Assembly: GCA_902783155.1 (NCBI GenBank)
Contig: CACZPR010000058.1
Location: forward strand, 1 to 40,026
Source of the DNA: an uncultured Spirochaetaceae bacterium
GTDB lineage: Bacteria > Spirochaetota > Spirochaetia > Treponematales > Treponemataceae
Direction of reading: 5' to 3'
Length of the DNA: 40,026 nucleotides
Position 1 is the first letter of the stretch. Each line of letters starts with the position of its first letter. The notes beneath the pieces were generated by a model. That model was given only the letters and a program-made list of their open reading frames with translations. It was not told the origin of the DNA and made no database searches. Positions 6,757-16,700 of the stretch are shown piece by piece. The position numbers were made by a program, and so were the translations under genes.

Positions 6757-6792
6757 CCCCCGGAGTGTATGTTCTTCGGGGGATTTTTTTTT
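6757..6792 (+). terminator. intrinsic terminator after the decayed gene
   Basis: CCCCCGGAG (6757-6765) pairs with CTTCGGGGG (6774-6782) with one G-U pair, followed by A and nine T residues. It also separates this unit from the convergent MCP gene ending at 6812. Confidence 0.85.
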
Positions 6793-6811
6793 GCCGCTTC
6801 CAAACGTTTTC

Positions 6812-8704
6812 CTAGACCTTGAAGTTTTCGACTACGCCGGAAAGTTTTGAAAGGCTGTCCTTGTTCTGCGCCGCGGAGGTTTTGACAAAACTTACGGAGC
6901 CGCTTATCTCTTCTGCGCCGCTTGAGATTTGAGTGATGTTTCCCGCAATGTTCGCCGTGATTGTGCTCAGCTCGTCCATTTCCGATGCAACCTGCTTTCC
7001 GCTTGACAGCATCTCCTGGGAATTGTTTTTTACGTTGGCGGTGCTTTCATCTATCGTGCGCATGGCATCAAGAACCTGCGAGCTTCCCTCTTCCTGCTCC
7101 CTCATGGCGTTCAGAATGATTTCCTCCTGATCCTTCACGGTCTCGGTCAGCGAAAGAATCTCATTGAACTGTTCCTGCACGGACTTGTTGCTTTCGGCGA
7201 CGCTCTTTATAATCTCGTTCAGACCCTTTAGGCTTGCGCCAATCTTTTTTCCCTGCGAGTTGCTCTGTTCGGCGAGCTTTCTGATTTCATCCGCAACGAC
7301 AGCGAATCCACGTCCTGACTCACCGGCATGTGCAGCCTCAATTGCTGCGTTCATTGCAAGGAGGTTTGTCTGGCTTGCTATGTTCTGTATGACCGAAGAT
7401 GCCTCCATAAGTCCCGACGATTCCGAGAGAACCTTGTCCGACATGTTTACGGCGGTTCCAACTTTCTTGAATCCCGTGTTGGACGCTTCCTCAAGCTGGC
7501 GGACCGTACCGGAATTTTTTTCAAGTATCCGGCCCACGTTCTGGACATTGGACACCATCTGCCGGACTGCCGCGGAGCTTTCCTCCACACTTGCGGACTG
7601 GTTTTCAATGCTGCTGTTCAGATTTTGTATGTTGCGGAGAATTTCCCTTGTCGCAGCGTTGGCCTCTTCAACCCCGGACGACTGGCTGGACATTTCCTGC
7701 TGAACGTCACCAAGGTTTGTTATAATCTGCCGCACGGATTCCGACGTTTTGTCCATGTTCTGGTTCAGGTCGGACGCAAGGGATGTGCTGGTGGACACGT
7801 TTTCCTTGACCTGGTTCAAAAGCTGCTTGGTGGAGTCGTAGGATTCGTTCAGCTGGTTCACCAGAAGCCCGAACTCGTCACGGCTGATTACGTCCAGCGT
7901 TTTTCCGCCGTAGTTTTTTTCCGCAAGGTTCGAGGCAAACATGGAGATTTCGCTAAGGCGTTTCATAAATCCCCTCATCAGCATGAATATGGAGAAGACC
8001 GTGAGCGCAAGTGAGATGATAATCAGAAAGGCGAGCTTTCCGTTCAATGCTCCGATGTGCGCCTTTGTGTTGTCCATCAGTATGTCCCTCATCCCAATCA
8101 TCGGAACCGAAAGACAGATGGCCAGTGACGTGCATGCGAGCAGTGCCACAAGAGTGTTTCTTGCAAGCAGACCGAACGACATGAATTCCTTCCTGAACGG
8201 CACGAACGCAATCCAGGCCTCGAAGCTTTCAATCCAGAGTATGTAGAATGTAATCGCAAGCAGGACGTTGACACCGAATCCCATAAACACGCCCGGTGCT
8301 GTCATCATGGGAATGTGCTTCTGTATGCTTGCGAGCTTCAGTAAAAACGCGAATGCAGGTCCGTTCAGAACGGCGACTGCCACGTTGAGAGTAATCAGAC
8401 CGTTGGCCCTTTTGTTGCAGAGCTTTATCGACTCCTCGCTTCCGTCGTATGATGCGAGAGTTCCGTACGTCCTCCGCGTAGTGATTGTGACCAGCACTAC
8501 AAGCAGTGCCATGTAAATGAGCGTGGCGGGGGAAAAGAACATGCCGAGTCCCCTGACCAATGCCTGGAATCCGCTCTGCCCCGGCTCTCCAATCATGCCG
8601 AACATGGATAGGACTACGCTGATTAAGATGCAGCTTGGAAAATAGATGCAGGCATCAAGGACATATAGCTTCGCCGGTATTGATTTTTTTAGCGTGGTTT
8701 CCAT
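6812..8704 (-). CDS. methyl-accepting chemotaxis protein with polytopic membrane sensor
   Basis: This is a 630-residue chemoreceptor. I start it at METTLKK (8704), because AGGAG lies seven bases upstream; the longer frame from 8788 has no ribosome site. Roughly residues 15-260 contain about six hydrophobic segments with only short loops, so no large periplasmic ligand domain is present. A HAMP-like stretch follows, then the cytoplasmic signalling domain with the hallmark hairpin [18 protein letters not shown] and flanking heptads. It would signal through CheW/CheA to the flagellar motor. The ligand is unknown. The second MCP in this window (35934) has a similar layout but a different membrane part. 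Confidence 0.93.
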   Translation of the reverse strand: METTLKKSIPAKLYVLDACIYFPSCILISVVLSMFGMIGEPGQSGFQALVRGLGMFFSPATLIYMALLVVLVTITTRRTYGTLASYDGSEESIKLCNKRANGLITLNVAVAVLNGPAFAFLLKLASIQKHIPMMTAPGVFMGFGVNVLLAITFYILWIESFEAWIAFVPFRKEFMSFGLLARNTLVALLACTSLAICLSVPMIGMRDILMDNTKAHIGALNGKLAFLIIISLALTVFSIFMLMRGFMKRLSEISMFASNLAEKNYGGKTLDVISRDEFGLLVNQLNESYDSTKQLLNQVKENVSTSTSLASDLNQNMDKTSESVRQIITNLGDVQQEMSSQSSGVEEANAATREILRNIQNLNSSIENQSASVEESSAAVRQMVSNVQNVGRILEKNSGTVRQLEEASNTGFKKVGTAVNMSDKVLSESSGLMEASSVIQNIASQTNLLAMNAAIEAAHAGESGRGFAVVADEIRKLAEQSNSQGKKIGASLKGLNEIIKSVAESNKSVQEQFNEILSLTETVKDQEEIILNAMREQEEGSSQVLDAMRTIDESTANVKNNSQEMLSSGKQVASEMDELSTITANIAGNITQISSGAEEISGSVSFVKTSAAQNKDSLSKLSGVVENFKV

Positions 8705-8728
8705 ACAAAATCTCCTATAAAAACTTGT

Positions 8729-8757
8729 GGCTGATGAATCTCCCCTTTCACGCAGCC
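8729..8757 (-). promoter_or_regulatory. hairpin in the MCP leader
   Basis: On the minus strand GGCTG and GTGAA pair with TTCAT and CAGCC, giving a ten-pair stem with one bulged C. The loop carries AGGGGAG. It lies 25 bases upstream of the chosen MCP start. A smaller CCCGG/CCGGG stem lies just before it. Confidence 0.35.
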
Positions 8758-8827
8758 CGGAAAATTGCTCCCGGGATAACAAGCACACATTTTTACGGAC
8801 TTTTTGTATAAATATATTATGGAAGAT

Positions 8828-9046
8828 TTATTGTAACAGATTTGACATCTTTCGGCAAGACTCGCTCTGGAATGTGGGTGACATGAGTGTTTTTGCTAAA
8901 TCCTCCATTGTTCCCTTGAAATTTTTGCTTTCTTCGTATATCATATAAAACGCTGATTGAAAAGCGATGTTTAAAGCCATGAATTTTGCGTTTTTAAGCT
9001 CGCAGGCATCTCTAAAATCATTGGAAATGAGTTCCTGGGGATGCAT
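8828..9046 (-). CDS. possible small protein of unknown function
   Basis: An open frame of 72 residues fills most of the 365-base gap between the divergent MCP and pfk genes. The composition looks natural ([20 protein letters not shown]), with an amphipathic helical middle. No ribosome site precedes the ATG, and no family is recognised. It overlaps the region where the pfk promoter must lie, so it may be spurious or a gene remnant. Confidence 0.3.
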   Translation of the reverse strand: MHPQELISNDFRDACELKNAKFMALNIAFQSAFYMIYEESKNFKGTMEDLAKTLMSPTFQSESCRKMSNLLQ

Positions 9047-9069
9047 ATATCAAAACAAGAGGTTCTCGT

Positions 9070-10485
9070 ATGAGTCAGATTAAATATGATTTTACTGTTG
9101 ATAATTTAGGCGAATGCACGGTTCCATCACCAATTGAGCTTTCCCGAGACCATGGGAACTACCGCGCCACCTATGTCCGTGACACGTCCTATGTCAGAAA
9201 TCTTGTCAATGTTTTTGATAGCGACAAGGCGGATGCGAACGACTGTACGAACCTTATGGAGAAGGCCGGTCCAAGGGAGAAGATTTTTTTCAATCCGGAG
9301 CATGTCACTGCCGGAATCTGTACCTGCGGCGGTCTCTGCCCGGGTCTGAACGATGTTATCCGCGCCGTTGTAAGGTGTCTTTGGAACCGCTACGGTGTCC
9401 GCAGAATCAAGGGAATACAGTTTGGCTACAACGGTTTCTTCAAGGAGGAGGGCTACGACACGGTGGAGCTTAATCCCCACAATGTTGATGCCATCCACAA
9501 GATTGGAGGCTCCTTCCTTGGTACCTCACGTGGAGGCGGGGACAGGACTTCGGATATTGTTGATTCAATCCAGCGTCTGAACATCAACGTCATGTTCATA
9601 ATCGGTGGCGACGGAACACAGAGGGGTGCGCTTGACATTGCAAACGAGGTCGAGCGTCGTGGACTCAAGATTGCCGTGGTTGGAATCCCCAAGACTGTTG
9701 ACAACGACCTCCAGTTCATCGACCGCTCATTTGGTTTTGAGACGGCGGTCCAGCAGGCGACCAGGGCAATCAACTCATGCCACATGGAGGCCCAGTCACA
9801 GATTAACGGAATCGGTCTTGTGAAGCTTATGGGGCGCGAGTCTGGATTCATTGCAACCGCAGCCGCAATCGCAAGCCACGAGGCAAACTTCTGTCTTATC
9901 CCGGAGGTTCCTTTTGAGATGGACGGACCGAACGGATTCCTTGCGCATCTTGAAGCCAGACTTAAGAGAAGGGGACACGCGGTCATTGTTGTTGCCGAGG
10001 GTGCGGGACAGGATTTGCTTGCCGCGACCAACCAGACGGATGCTTCTGGAAACAAAAAACTCGCCGACATTGGAAGTTTCATCAAGAACGAGATTTCCTA
10101 TTACTTCAAGGAAAAGAACATTCCAATCAACATGAAGTACATAGACCCAAGCTACGAGGTGCGCGCCGCGGTGACAACTGCGAACGACTCAATCTACTGC
10201 GAGAGGCTTGGAAATAATGCGGTCCACGCTGCCATGGCCGGAAAGACAAAGATTGTAATCGGTCTGGTGCATGACAAGTACGTGCACATCCCAATCACAA
10301 TGGCGACACTGAAGCGCAATACGGTTGATCCGGAAAGTTCTCTCTGGAGGGACTGCCTTGACGCTACTTTGCAGCCGGTGTATATGGTAAACAATATCAG
10401 CACGGTGACGGAAAAACTTCGGAAGGCTGCCGAGGAGGCTGACGCAAAGGCTCTCGCACGTCTGGAAAAAGTCTCCAGGATGTAG
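9070..10485 (+). CDS. pfk: 6-phosphofructokinase, spirochete/plant-like long type
   Basis: This 471-residue protein phosphorylates fructose 6-phosphate to the 1,6-bisphosphate in glycolysis. Motifs are GGLCPGLN (about 87-94), GGDGTQRGA (about 179-187), PKTVDND (207-213) with the catalytic Asp, and MGRESGF. The two residues that track the phosphate donor are Gly in GGDG and Lys in PKTVDND. Pyrophosphate enzymes normally carry Asp and Lys, and classical bacterial ATP enzymes Gly and Gly. The Gly/Lys combination resembles ATP-dependent long enzymes of plants and trypanosomatids, so I lean to ATP but cannot settle it. AGAGG precedes the ATG, and a terminator follows. Confidence 0.93.
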   Translation: MSQIKYDFTVDNLGECTVPSPIELSRDHGNYRATYVRDTSYVRNLVNVFDSDKADANDCTNLMEKAGPREKIFFNPEHVTAGICTCGGLCPGLNDVIRAVVRCLWNRYGVRRIKGIQFGYNGFFKEEGYDTVELNPHNVDAIHKIGGSFLGTSRGGGDRTSDIVDSIQRLNINVMFIIGGDGTQRGALDIANEVERRGLKIAVVGIPKTVDNDLQFIDRSFGFETAVQQATRAINSCHMEAQSQINGIGLVKLMGRESGFIATAAAIASHEANFCLIPEVPFEMDGPNGFLAHLEARLKRRGHAVIVVAEGAGQDLLAATNQTDASGNKKLADIGSFIKNEISYYFKEKNIPINMKYIDPSYEVRAAVTTANDSIYCERLGNNAVHAAMAGKTKIVIGLVHDKYVHIPITMATLKRNTVDPESSLWRDCLDATLQPVYMVNNISTVTEKLRKAAEEADAKALARLEKVSRM

Positions 10486-10514
10486 AGGGACAATTTTTGG
10501 GAAAACTTTTATGC

Positions 10515-10558
10515 GGGACTGTCCGGTTTTTTTTGTTTCGGGCGGTCCCTGTTTTTTT
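10515..10558 (+). terminator. intrinsic terminator after pfk
   Basis: GGGACTGTCCG (10515-10525) pairs with CGGGCGGTCCC (10539-10549) through an 11-bp stem with two G-U pairs. The following bases are TGTTTTTTT. Confidence 0.85.
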
Positions 10559-10610
10559 CTAAGAGTCCATCAAAAATTTACCGAAAATGCTAAAGAAGCC
10601 CTATGGAAAC

Positions 10611-10640
10611 TTGCGTATTTTGTTGGTTTTCTGATAAAAT
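10611..10640 (+). promoter_or_regulatory. promoter of the 469-aa gene and oligopeptide-binding gene
   Basis: TTGCGT (10611-10616), an 18-base spacer and an extended -10 TGATAAAAT (TAAAAT at 10635-10640) are present. They lie 28 bases before the start of the 469-aa gene. Confidence 0.55.
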
Positions 10641-10668
10641 AGGGCATATTTAAAATGGGGCAGGAATT

Positions 10669-12078
10669 ATGGGTGACAGCAGCTTTAATGCTAAATATTT
10701 AGCGGCTTTTGAAGAAAAGAAGAATTGGTACAATACGGTCCAGCTTCCAAAAATACAGGACAATTATAGGCTCCATCTGGTCTGCGTGAACAATCTGTTT
10801 GATGCTTTGGTCAAGAAATCGTTGATAAATCCAGATCCGTACAAGAAGGATAAAAAGATTTCTCAGATAGTAAGCCCGGAGGACACTTCGTTCAATGAAA
10901 ATGAAAGGGCGAACGTGCTTGGAATAAGGTTTTCCGACTACCAGAGCATGGTGGACTTTATCTGCAACTACATGAAGTTCACGGTGGACCAGCTGACCAT
11001 GGACAAAATAAAGAGGCTGCTCGATTTGAACGCGACATTCGGATGGACCAACCTTTCTCCGAACTCTCCAAAAATCAACACACGGTCGATGGCGTTCTGT
11101 ATCAATGCGGCAAGGAACGGAGCGCAGCCAATACAGATTGCGATGATAAACGACAGCATGAACAAGACTGTCGAGGCAATCAACTTTATAAACAACGGAC
11201 TGAGGGAGCTTGCTGATTTCCAGAAATCTGCGTACAAGGCGGCTGTCCGAAGCTCCATTCTTGCGAGGGAAGACTTTGACTGGTCCAAGACTACCGCCGA
11301 AGCTCCAATGCTCGCTGAAATCAAGAGGCTTTATCCGGGCAACATGCCGAAACATTCGTTCAACGCTGAGCTTGTCCACGAAATCATCGAGGAGGAGACT
11401 TCTGACTCCAGGAGTGTGCTTCAGGAGCAGGAGCTTGCGAAATTCAAGATTGTTGCCGCACCTAAGAAGGAGAAGGAGAAAAAGACCGTTGACACCCACG
11501 AGGTCATAATGGAGATTGTCCGCCTGCTTGGAACTTCGGGCGAGCAGTACCAGGTTGTCGTGGAAAAACTTGCGAACAACAATTCAATCCTCCAGGCGCA
11601 GAAAAATACCGGCATGATGAAGTTCATCCGTTTTTGGCGCAAACTCTTCAATCTGGCGGAGCCGGAGGTGGAGTACAATATTGTGATTACGGATTCGGCG
11701 ACACAGCAGAGCAAAAAGGAGAGGCTGAACTATACCGAATTCTTCAACAACCTTGTGAAGCGTGCAAAATATTATTCCGCAATTGTCTCCCCACAGAGCG
11801 GCGTGTTTGGAAAAATCTCCGCGCAGACCAACGACAAGATTCTGGACTTCCTGAACAAGCAGACCGCCGAGAACACAAGGCTCATGCAGGTGCTTTCGGC
11901 TCTGGACGACTACTTCAAGGCCAATGTCTCTCAGCTTGAACGCTCAAAGATTAAGGGAATCAAGCCGGAGCTTTCGTTCGTGAAGAGCATAATGGTCAAA
12001 ATCAATCAGTCCAAGGCTGAATGTATAGCCCTGATTGAAGAAAACGAGCAGATGAAGAAGCTGGGAATTGCCAAATGA
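10669..12078 (+). CDS. conserved-looking cytoplasmic protein of unknown function
   Basis: This protein of 469 residues has no signal peptide or membrane segment. It is largely helical, with long charged stretches. A Lys/Glu-rich linker around 262-275 (PKKEKEKKT) splits it into two halves. I recognise no catalytic motif or named family. Its ATGA overlap with the substrate-binding protein that follows indicates translational coupling, so the two may act together, or the pairing may be merely historical. The ribosome site is AGGA close to the ATG. The frame is clean and codon use matches its neighbours, so it is a real gene. Confidence 0.8.
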   Translation: MGDSSFNAKYLAAFEEKKNWYNTVQLPKIQDNYRLHLVCVNNLFDALVKKSLINPDPYKKDKKISQIVSPEDTSFNENERANVLGIRFSDYQSMVDFICNYMKFTVDQLTMDKIKRLLDLNATFGWTNLSPNSPKINTRSMAFCINAARNGAQPIQIAMINDSMNKTVEAINFINNGLRELADFQKSAYKAAVRSSILAREDFDWSKTTAEAPMLAEIKRLYPGNMPKHSFNAELVHEIIEEETSDSRSVLQEQELAKFKIVAAPKKEKEKKTVDTHEVIMEIVRLLGTSGEQYQVVVEKLANNNSILQAQKNTGMMKFIRFWRKLFNLAEPEVEYNIVITDSATQQSKKERLNYTEFFNNLVKRAKYYSAIVSPQSGVFGKISAQTNDKILDFLNKQTAENTRLMQVLSALDDYFKANVSQLERSKIKGIKPELSFVKSIMVKINQSKAECIALIEENEQMKKLGIAK

Positions 12079-13652
12079 GATTGACAAAAAAAATTCTTGC
12101 CCTGACACTTTTGCTTGTCCCATGTTTTTCCGCGTGGACCGATGATGCGGAGAAAGCGGACAATGTGGAGACCAAGCCAAGGGAAGGACAGAGAACCGTG
12201 GTCATTGCCGAAGCGGATTATGACTACGACCTGAATCCCCAGACCGCGAGCTATACAACCGAGGCTCAGGTTCTGACGGGACTTTTCGAGGGGCTTTTTT
12301 CATACAACCCCGTTAATCTTGAACCCGAGTACGCTCTGTGCACGGATGTAAAACTTTCGCGGGACCAAAAGCGGTGGACTTTTACAATCAGGAAGGGCGC
12401 AAAGTTCAGTAACGGGGACCCAATCACCGCCCAGACCGTCAAGGATTCTTGGCTTTCTCTTCTTTCAAATCCCGATGCCTCTTTCGCTTCAATGCTGGAC
12501 TGTATTTCGGGAGCCGCTGAGTACAGGACCGGAAAGGGCAGTGCCGATGGTGTCAGGATTACGGTGCGTGGAGACAATACCCTGGTTGTCCATCTGAATC
12601 AGCCGGCATCCCAGTTTCCGCGTATGCTTTGCCACCATGCCTTCGCGATTGTGAGCAAAAAGGAGAACGTCTACTCCGGACCCTTCGTTGTTGAGTCAAT
12701 CAAGGACGGCTGTCTGAACCTTGTGAAAAACGAGAACTACTGGGACAAGGATTCGGTTTCCATCCCGGGAATCAAAATCATAAGGAGCGAGGACGAGGAC
12801 GAAAATACCGCGCTTTTCAATACCGGGGACGTTGACTGGGTTGCGTCCAGCATGGATGTGGAAAAGATAATCGACAGTGACGCTGTTTATTATGGTCCCG
12901 AGTTTGGAACTTTCTTCCTGTTTTTCAAGATAAAGAACAAGCCATGGAACAAGCCGGAATTCCGCCGCGCGCTTCTGGAGGCAATCCCATACGACAAGCT
13001 GCGTGATGGCTACATAAGTCCCGCCACAACTCTTGTCTATCCGCTGTCAGGCTATCCGAACATTCCTGGGCTTGACGACTATGATATTGAGGATGCTGTT
13101 GTTCTGATGAACGAGGCACGTAAAAAATATGGCATCCCGCTTGACATGCAGATTCCGCTTGTGCTTGCCCTGAACGAAAGTTCGTACATGCAGGATTTTG
13201 CGGAGCTTTTGAGAAACGCATGGAAGCCGCTCGGTGTGAAGCTGGTTGTCCAGACAAAGGATGCCATGCAGTATATGTCCTCAATCGACACATGGAACGC
13301 AGATTTGTTCTATTATTCATGGATTGGAGACTACGCCGACCCGATGGCATTTCTGGAGCTGTTCCGCGGTGGCTCTACCTTGAACCATTCCCGCTACAGC
13401 AATTCTGTTTTCGATGGACTTCTGAACAAGGCCGCGACAACCCTTGATGTTTCCGAGCGTTACAAGATTCTGGGACAGGCGGAAGAAAAACTTTTGTCCG
13501 ATGCCGTGCTGATTCCAATCTACCACCAGGTCAGTCTGAACATAATCGACACGGACTGTATCGGTGGATGGAGTCCCAACGCTCTGGACATACACCCGTT
13601 CAAATATCTTTTCGTGAAGAAAAAGAAAATAAATCTTCCGAACATGATTTAA
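12075..13652 (+). CDS. extracytoplasmic oligopeptide-binding protein of an ABC transporter (family 5)
   Basis: This 525-residue protein begins with a signal peptide (KKILALTLLLVPCFSA). It shows the family-5 solute-binding pattern: NPQTASY, LFEGLFSYNP, RDQKRWTFTIRKGAKFSNGD near residue 100, then VVESIKDG and later YYSWIGDYADPMAFLELF. These proteins capture peptides or similar solutes outside the inner membrane for an Opp/Dpp permease. No permease or ATPase gene is nearby, so it is an orphan receptor here. There is no lipobox Cys. It overlaps the previous gene by four bases. A terminator shared with the convergent GH13 gene follows. Confidence 0.92.
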   Translation: MRLTKKILALTLLLVPCFSAWTDDAEKADNVETKPREGQRTVVIAEADYDYDLNPQTASYTTEAQVLTGLFEGLFSYNPVNLEPEYALCTDVKLSRDQKRWTFTIRKGAKFSNGDPITAQTVKDSWLSLLSNPDASFASMLDCISGAAEYRTGKGSADGVRITVRGDNTLVVHLNQPASQFPRMLCHHAFAIVSKKENVYSGPFVVESIKDGCLNLVKNENYWDKDSVSIPGIKIIRSEDEDENTALFNTGDVDWVASSMDVEKIIDSDAVYYGPEFGTFFLFFKIKNKPWNKPEFRRALLEAIPYDKLRDGYISPATTLVYPLSGYPNIPGLDDYDIEDAVVLMNEARKKYGIPLDMQIPLVLALNESSYMQDFAELLRNAWKPLGVKLVVQTKDAMQYMSSIDTWNADLFYYSWIGDYADPMAFLELFRGGSTLNHSRYSNSVFDGLLNKAATTLDVSERYKILGQAEEKLLSDAVLIPIYHQVSLNIIDTDCIGGWSPNALDIHPFKYLFVKKKKINLPNMI

Positions 13653-13700
13653 AATTCAATTGATTTTTTTGATTGATTTTTCAATTGTTTTATAAAAAAT

Positions 13701-13737
13701 CCCCCGAATCCGTTTTGAATTCGGGGGTCCGTTTTTT
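13701..13737. terminator. bidirectional terminator between the peptide-binding and GH13 genes
   Basis: CCCCCGAAT (13701-13709) pairs with ATTCGGGGG (13719-13727). There is a T run on the right (13732-13737) and an A run on the left (13693-13699), so it can act on both strands. Confidence 0.88.
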
Positions 13738-13755
13738 ATGGATTTTCAGAATCCG

Positions 13756-16700
13756 CTAGTCCTTTTTTGCTTCCGTTTTTTCGGTGGATTTTTTGGACGC
13801 GCTTTTCTTTGCCGTATCTTTTTTTGCTATTGGCCGTTTTTCCGGAATCAATGCCTCAAGGAATTTGTCGCACCTGTATTCGGAGCCATCCCTTGCCGCC
13901 ACCAAAGTCCTGTACAGCCTGTGGACCTGCTCCTTCTGGTTTCGTGGACTGTACATCGTGATTGCGGCGAACGCATACCAGAGTGTGTTGTCCATCTTTT
14001 CCTTGTTGAACCAGCGCACACCGTTGAACTCGTTTGCCCCGGTCAGAAGATATGAGTCTGGACCTTCGACAAGAATCCTTGCCGCCTCCTCCGTTGATTT
14101 TGTGAATCCTGTCGCACCAAAATTCAGGTCGCGGATTTTCATCATCTGGAAGAGTCCACGGTATGTTTCACGGATTCCGTAGTCCCTGATTCCTGTTTTC
14201 TCAAGAATCTGGGCAAGTTTTCTGTCGTAGCCCCACTTGATGCAGTTCTCTTTTCCCGCGCTTGAAATCATTGCGAAGGTGCAGAGTATTTCAGCGGCAT
14301 TCTTTTGTGTGATGAGTCCATCGTAAATCAGATTCTCCTGCGCCGATTTTAGGACGGATGATGAGAGCCTGTAGTGTGTTCCTCCCGAAGCCTCCGCTGT
14401 GTCCGCGGAAATCCCCTGTGCCGCCGCCATTGCCGATGAAAGATACTCAACCTGGTGGCAGAATGCGAGGTAGCGTTTCTGTGGATTCGCCTCCGCAGAT
14501 TTTTTGCTGACCCTTGTTTCCTTTGAATTTGCGGAAGACTTGCCTGTTTCCTTTGTGGCTTTCGCAAGGTCCATGGCCTCACTGGCAAACTGTGCCTCCA
14601 GCTCGTAGTATGCGAGGGCATCCTTTTTCACTTTCTGGAAGATGTCGTCAAGCTTTGGCTGTGCAATGTTGTTTGCCTTGAGGACTGCAACCGGGGTCAA
14701 AAGATTTTTCAGGTCGGCAATCACTTCGGCTGTCGCAAATTTTTCAAGAGCGGCGTAGAGTTCCTTGTACCTGTATTCCTGCCATGTCACCTCAAGGTCT
14801 GGACTTCCTGCTCCGTTCAAAAGTTCGTTGAGCTTTGCGTACTTTCCTTCCGCGCCGTCCGTCACCTGATGCACGTCAAGATAGACCTGGTACTCGAATC
14901 CGTTGAGCGCAACAAACATTCCGTTTTCGATTATGTCGTCGCTGGACCTTACATACCAAAGACCTGACTTATGCTCGCGGAAAATCATAAAATTGTCTTT
15001 TCCCTTTGTAAGACCCATGCCATCTGAAAGCGAACGGCTCATCATCTTTACGTCGCCCTCACCGGAACCAGTCTTTACTGCATACTCACATGACTGGCGG
15101 ATCCATCCGGACGCACGCTCGTATTTGTTGTTGTAGAAAACGATTGACCTTTCGTTGCCCGCGCTGTTCGAGTATGCGAAAATGTTTTCGTTCACGCTGC
15201 CCTGGTTCCACACGTCGTAGAAAAGGAAATTCTCAACGCCGGAGAAAAGGTAGCGTTTGTGCATGAGCGGGAAGATGTCGTGGCAGTGGCGGTCAACAAG
15301 ATACTGGTCCGGAGTTTCGTCGCGGTACGCCCTTGTGTATTCCATGCCGTATTTTTCTTCAAATCCTTCAATCTGTCCGTGACCGAACATCGGAAGTCCA
15401 GGCATAGTCACCATCAGGGTACAGACACCAAAATATTTGTCTCCCTTTCCGAACTGTGCAACGGCAGTCTCTTCGTCCGGGTTGTTCATAAAATTCACGA
15501 AACGCTTCAAAACCTGCGGGTCGAATTTGATTGTGTTCTTTACTGTGTCGCGGTATTTCTGGTTCTCCTCCTTTTTGAGCATGTTCATAAAGGCTGAGTT
15601 GTATACGCGGTGCATTCCGAGCGTGCGGGTGAAATATCCTTCCATCATCCAGAATGCTTCGGCGAGCAAAAGCGTGTCCGGCATCTGTTGTGCGCATCGG
15701 TCAACGACTTCACGCCAGAATTCATTGGGGATTGCGTCCTCGAACTGCTGGGTTGACATTGAGTAGCGGCTGCGTGTGGCTATGTCTCCTCCATGACCCG
15801 GCTCCGGATACCAAAGACGGCGGATGTGTTTTTTGGCAAGAACCATGGCGGCATCAAAACGGATAATCGGGAAGTTTGCGGCGACCTTCATAATCTGCTG
15901 CATGACCGCTTCACGTGCGTTCGGATTCAAAAAGTCAATCTGCGCGGTGTCGTTCCATGGCATTCCTGTTCCGTCGTTTCCGTGGTAGATGTACGTAACG
16001 TCGCCGGTGTAGTTGTCCACTCGCTTGAAACAAACGGCACAGTCGCTTTTGCTGTAGTAGTGGTCTTCCAAGTAAAGAGAAACACGACCGTCCTGGCTCA
16101 GGTTTTCTCCGTTGAACGAATACTGCGGGAAAGGACATTCCTTTGTTGTGATGAACAGATCCGGGTGTTCGATTACCCATTTTCCGTCCATGCCCGTGTG
16201 GTTCGGAACCATGTCTGAAGCGAGCCTGATTCCCCTTGCCCAACAGCGGCTGCGAAGATTTGCGAGCGCGTCCCATCCACCAAGGTTTCCTGCAATCTCG
16301 TAGTCGTAGAGTGAATATGCTGATGCGGCGGCCTCGGGGTTTCCGTTAATCTGCTTGATTCTGCGGCTTGCGTAGGAGCGTTCCCAAAGACCAATCAGCC
16401 AGAGCCCTGTAAATCCTTCGTCGCGGAGATTGTCAAGCTCCTCGTCTGGAATCTGGTCGAGCCTTGTGATTTCGCGCTTGTATTTTTTTGAAAGCTGGTA
16501 GAGCCAGACCAAAACAGTCTTCGCCATCAAAACGACTTTCGGCATCCATTCGCGGTCGGGACTGAATCTTTCGTACTCCTTCATCAGGTTTTCGTAGGAA
16601 TATGCGTCCATGCTCACTTCGCCGCCGTTTGTAGGAACCCATGCGGCTTTTTCTTCCTCACTGATTGTGTCGATTCCTTCAAGAAGACGCTTGAGCCATT

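Noticed and set aside
8729-8757. Cyclic-di-GMP riboswitch ahead of the MCP
   Set aside because: A hairpin is present, but the conserved GEMM core and tetraloop-receptor pattern are not.
8705-8788. N-terminal extension of the first MCP
   Set aside because: It has no ribosome site and spans a leader hairpin; METTLKK at 8704 has AGGAG at seven bases.
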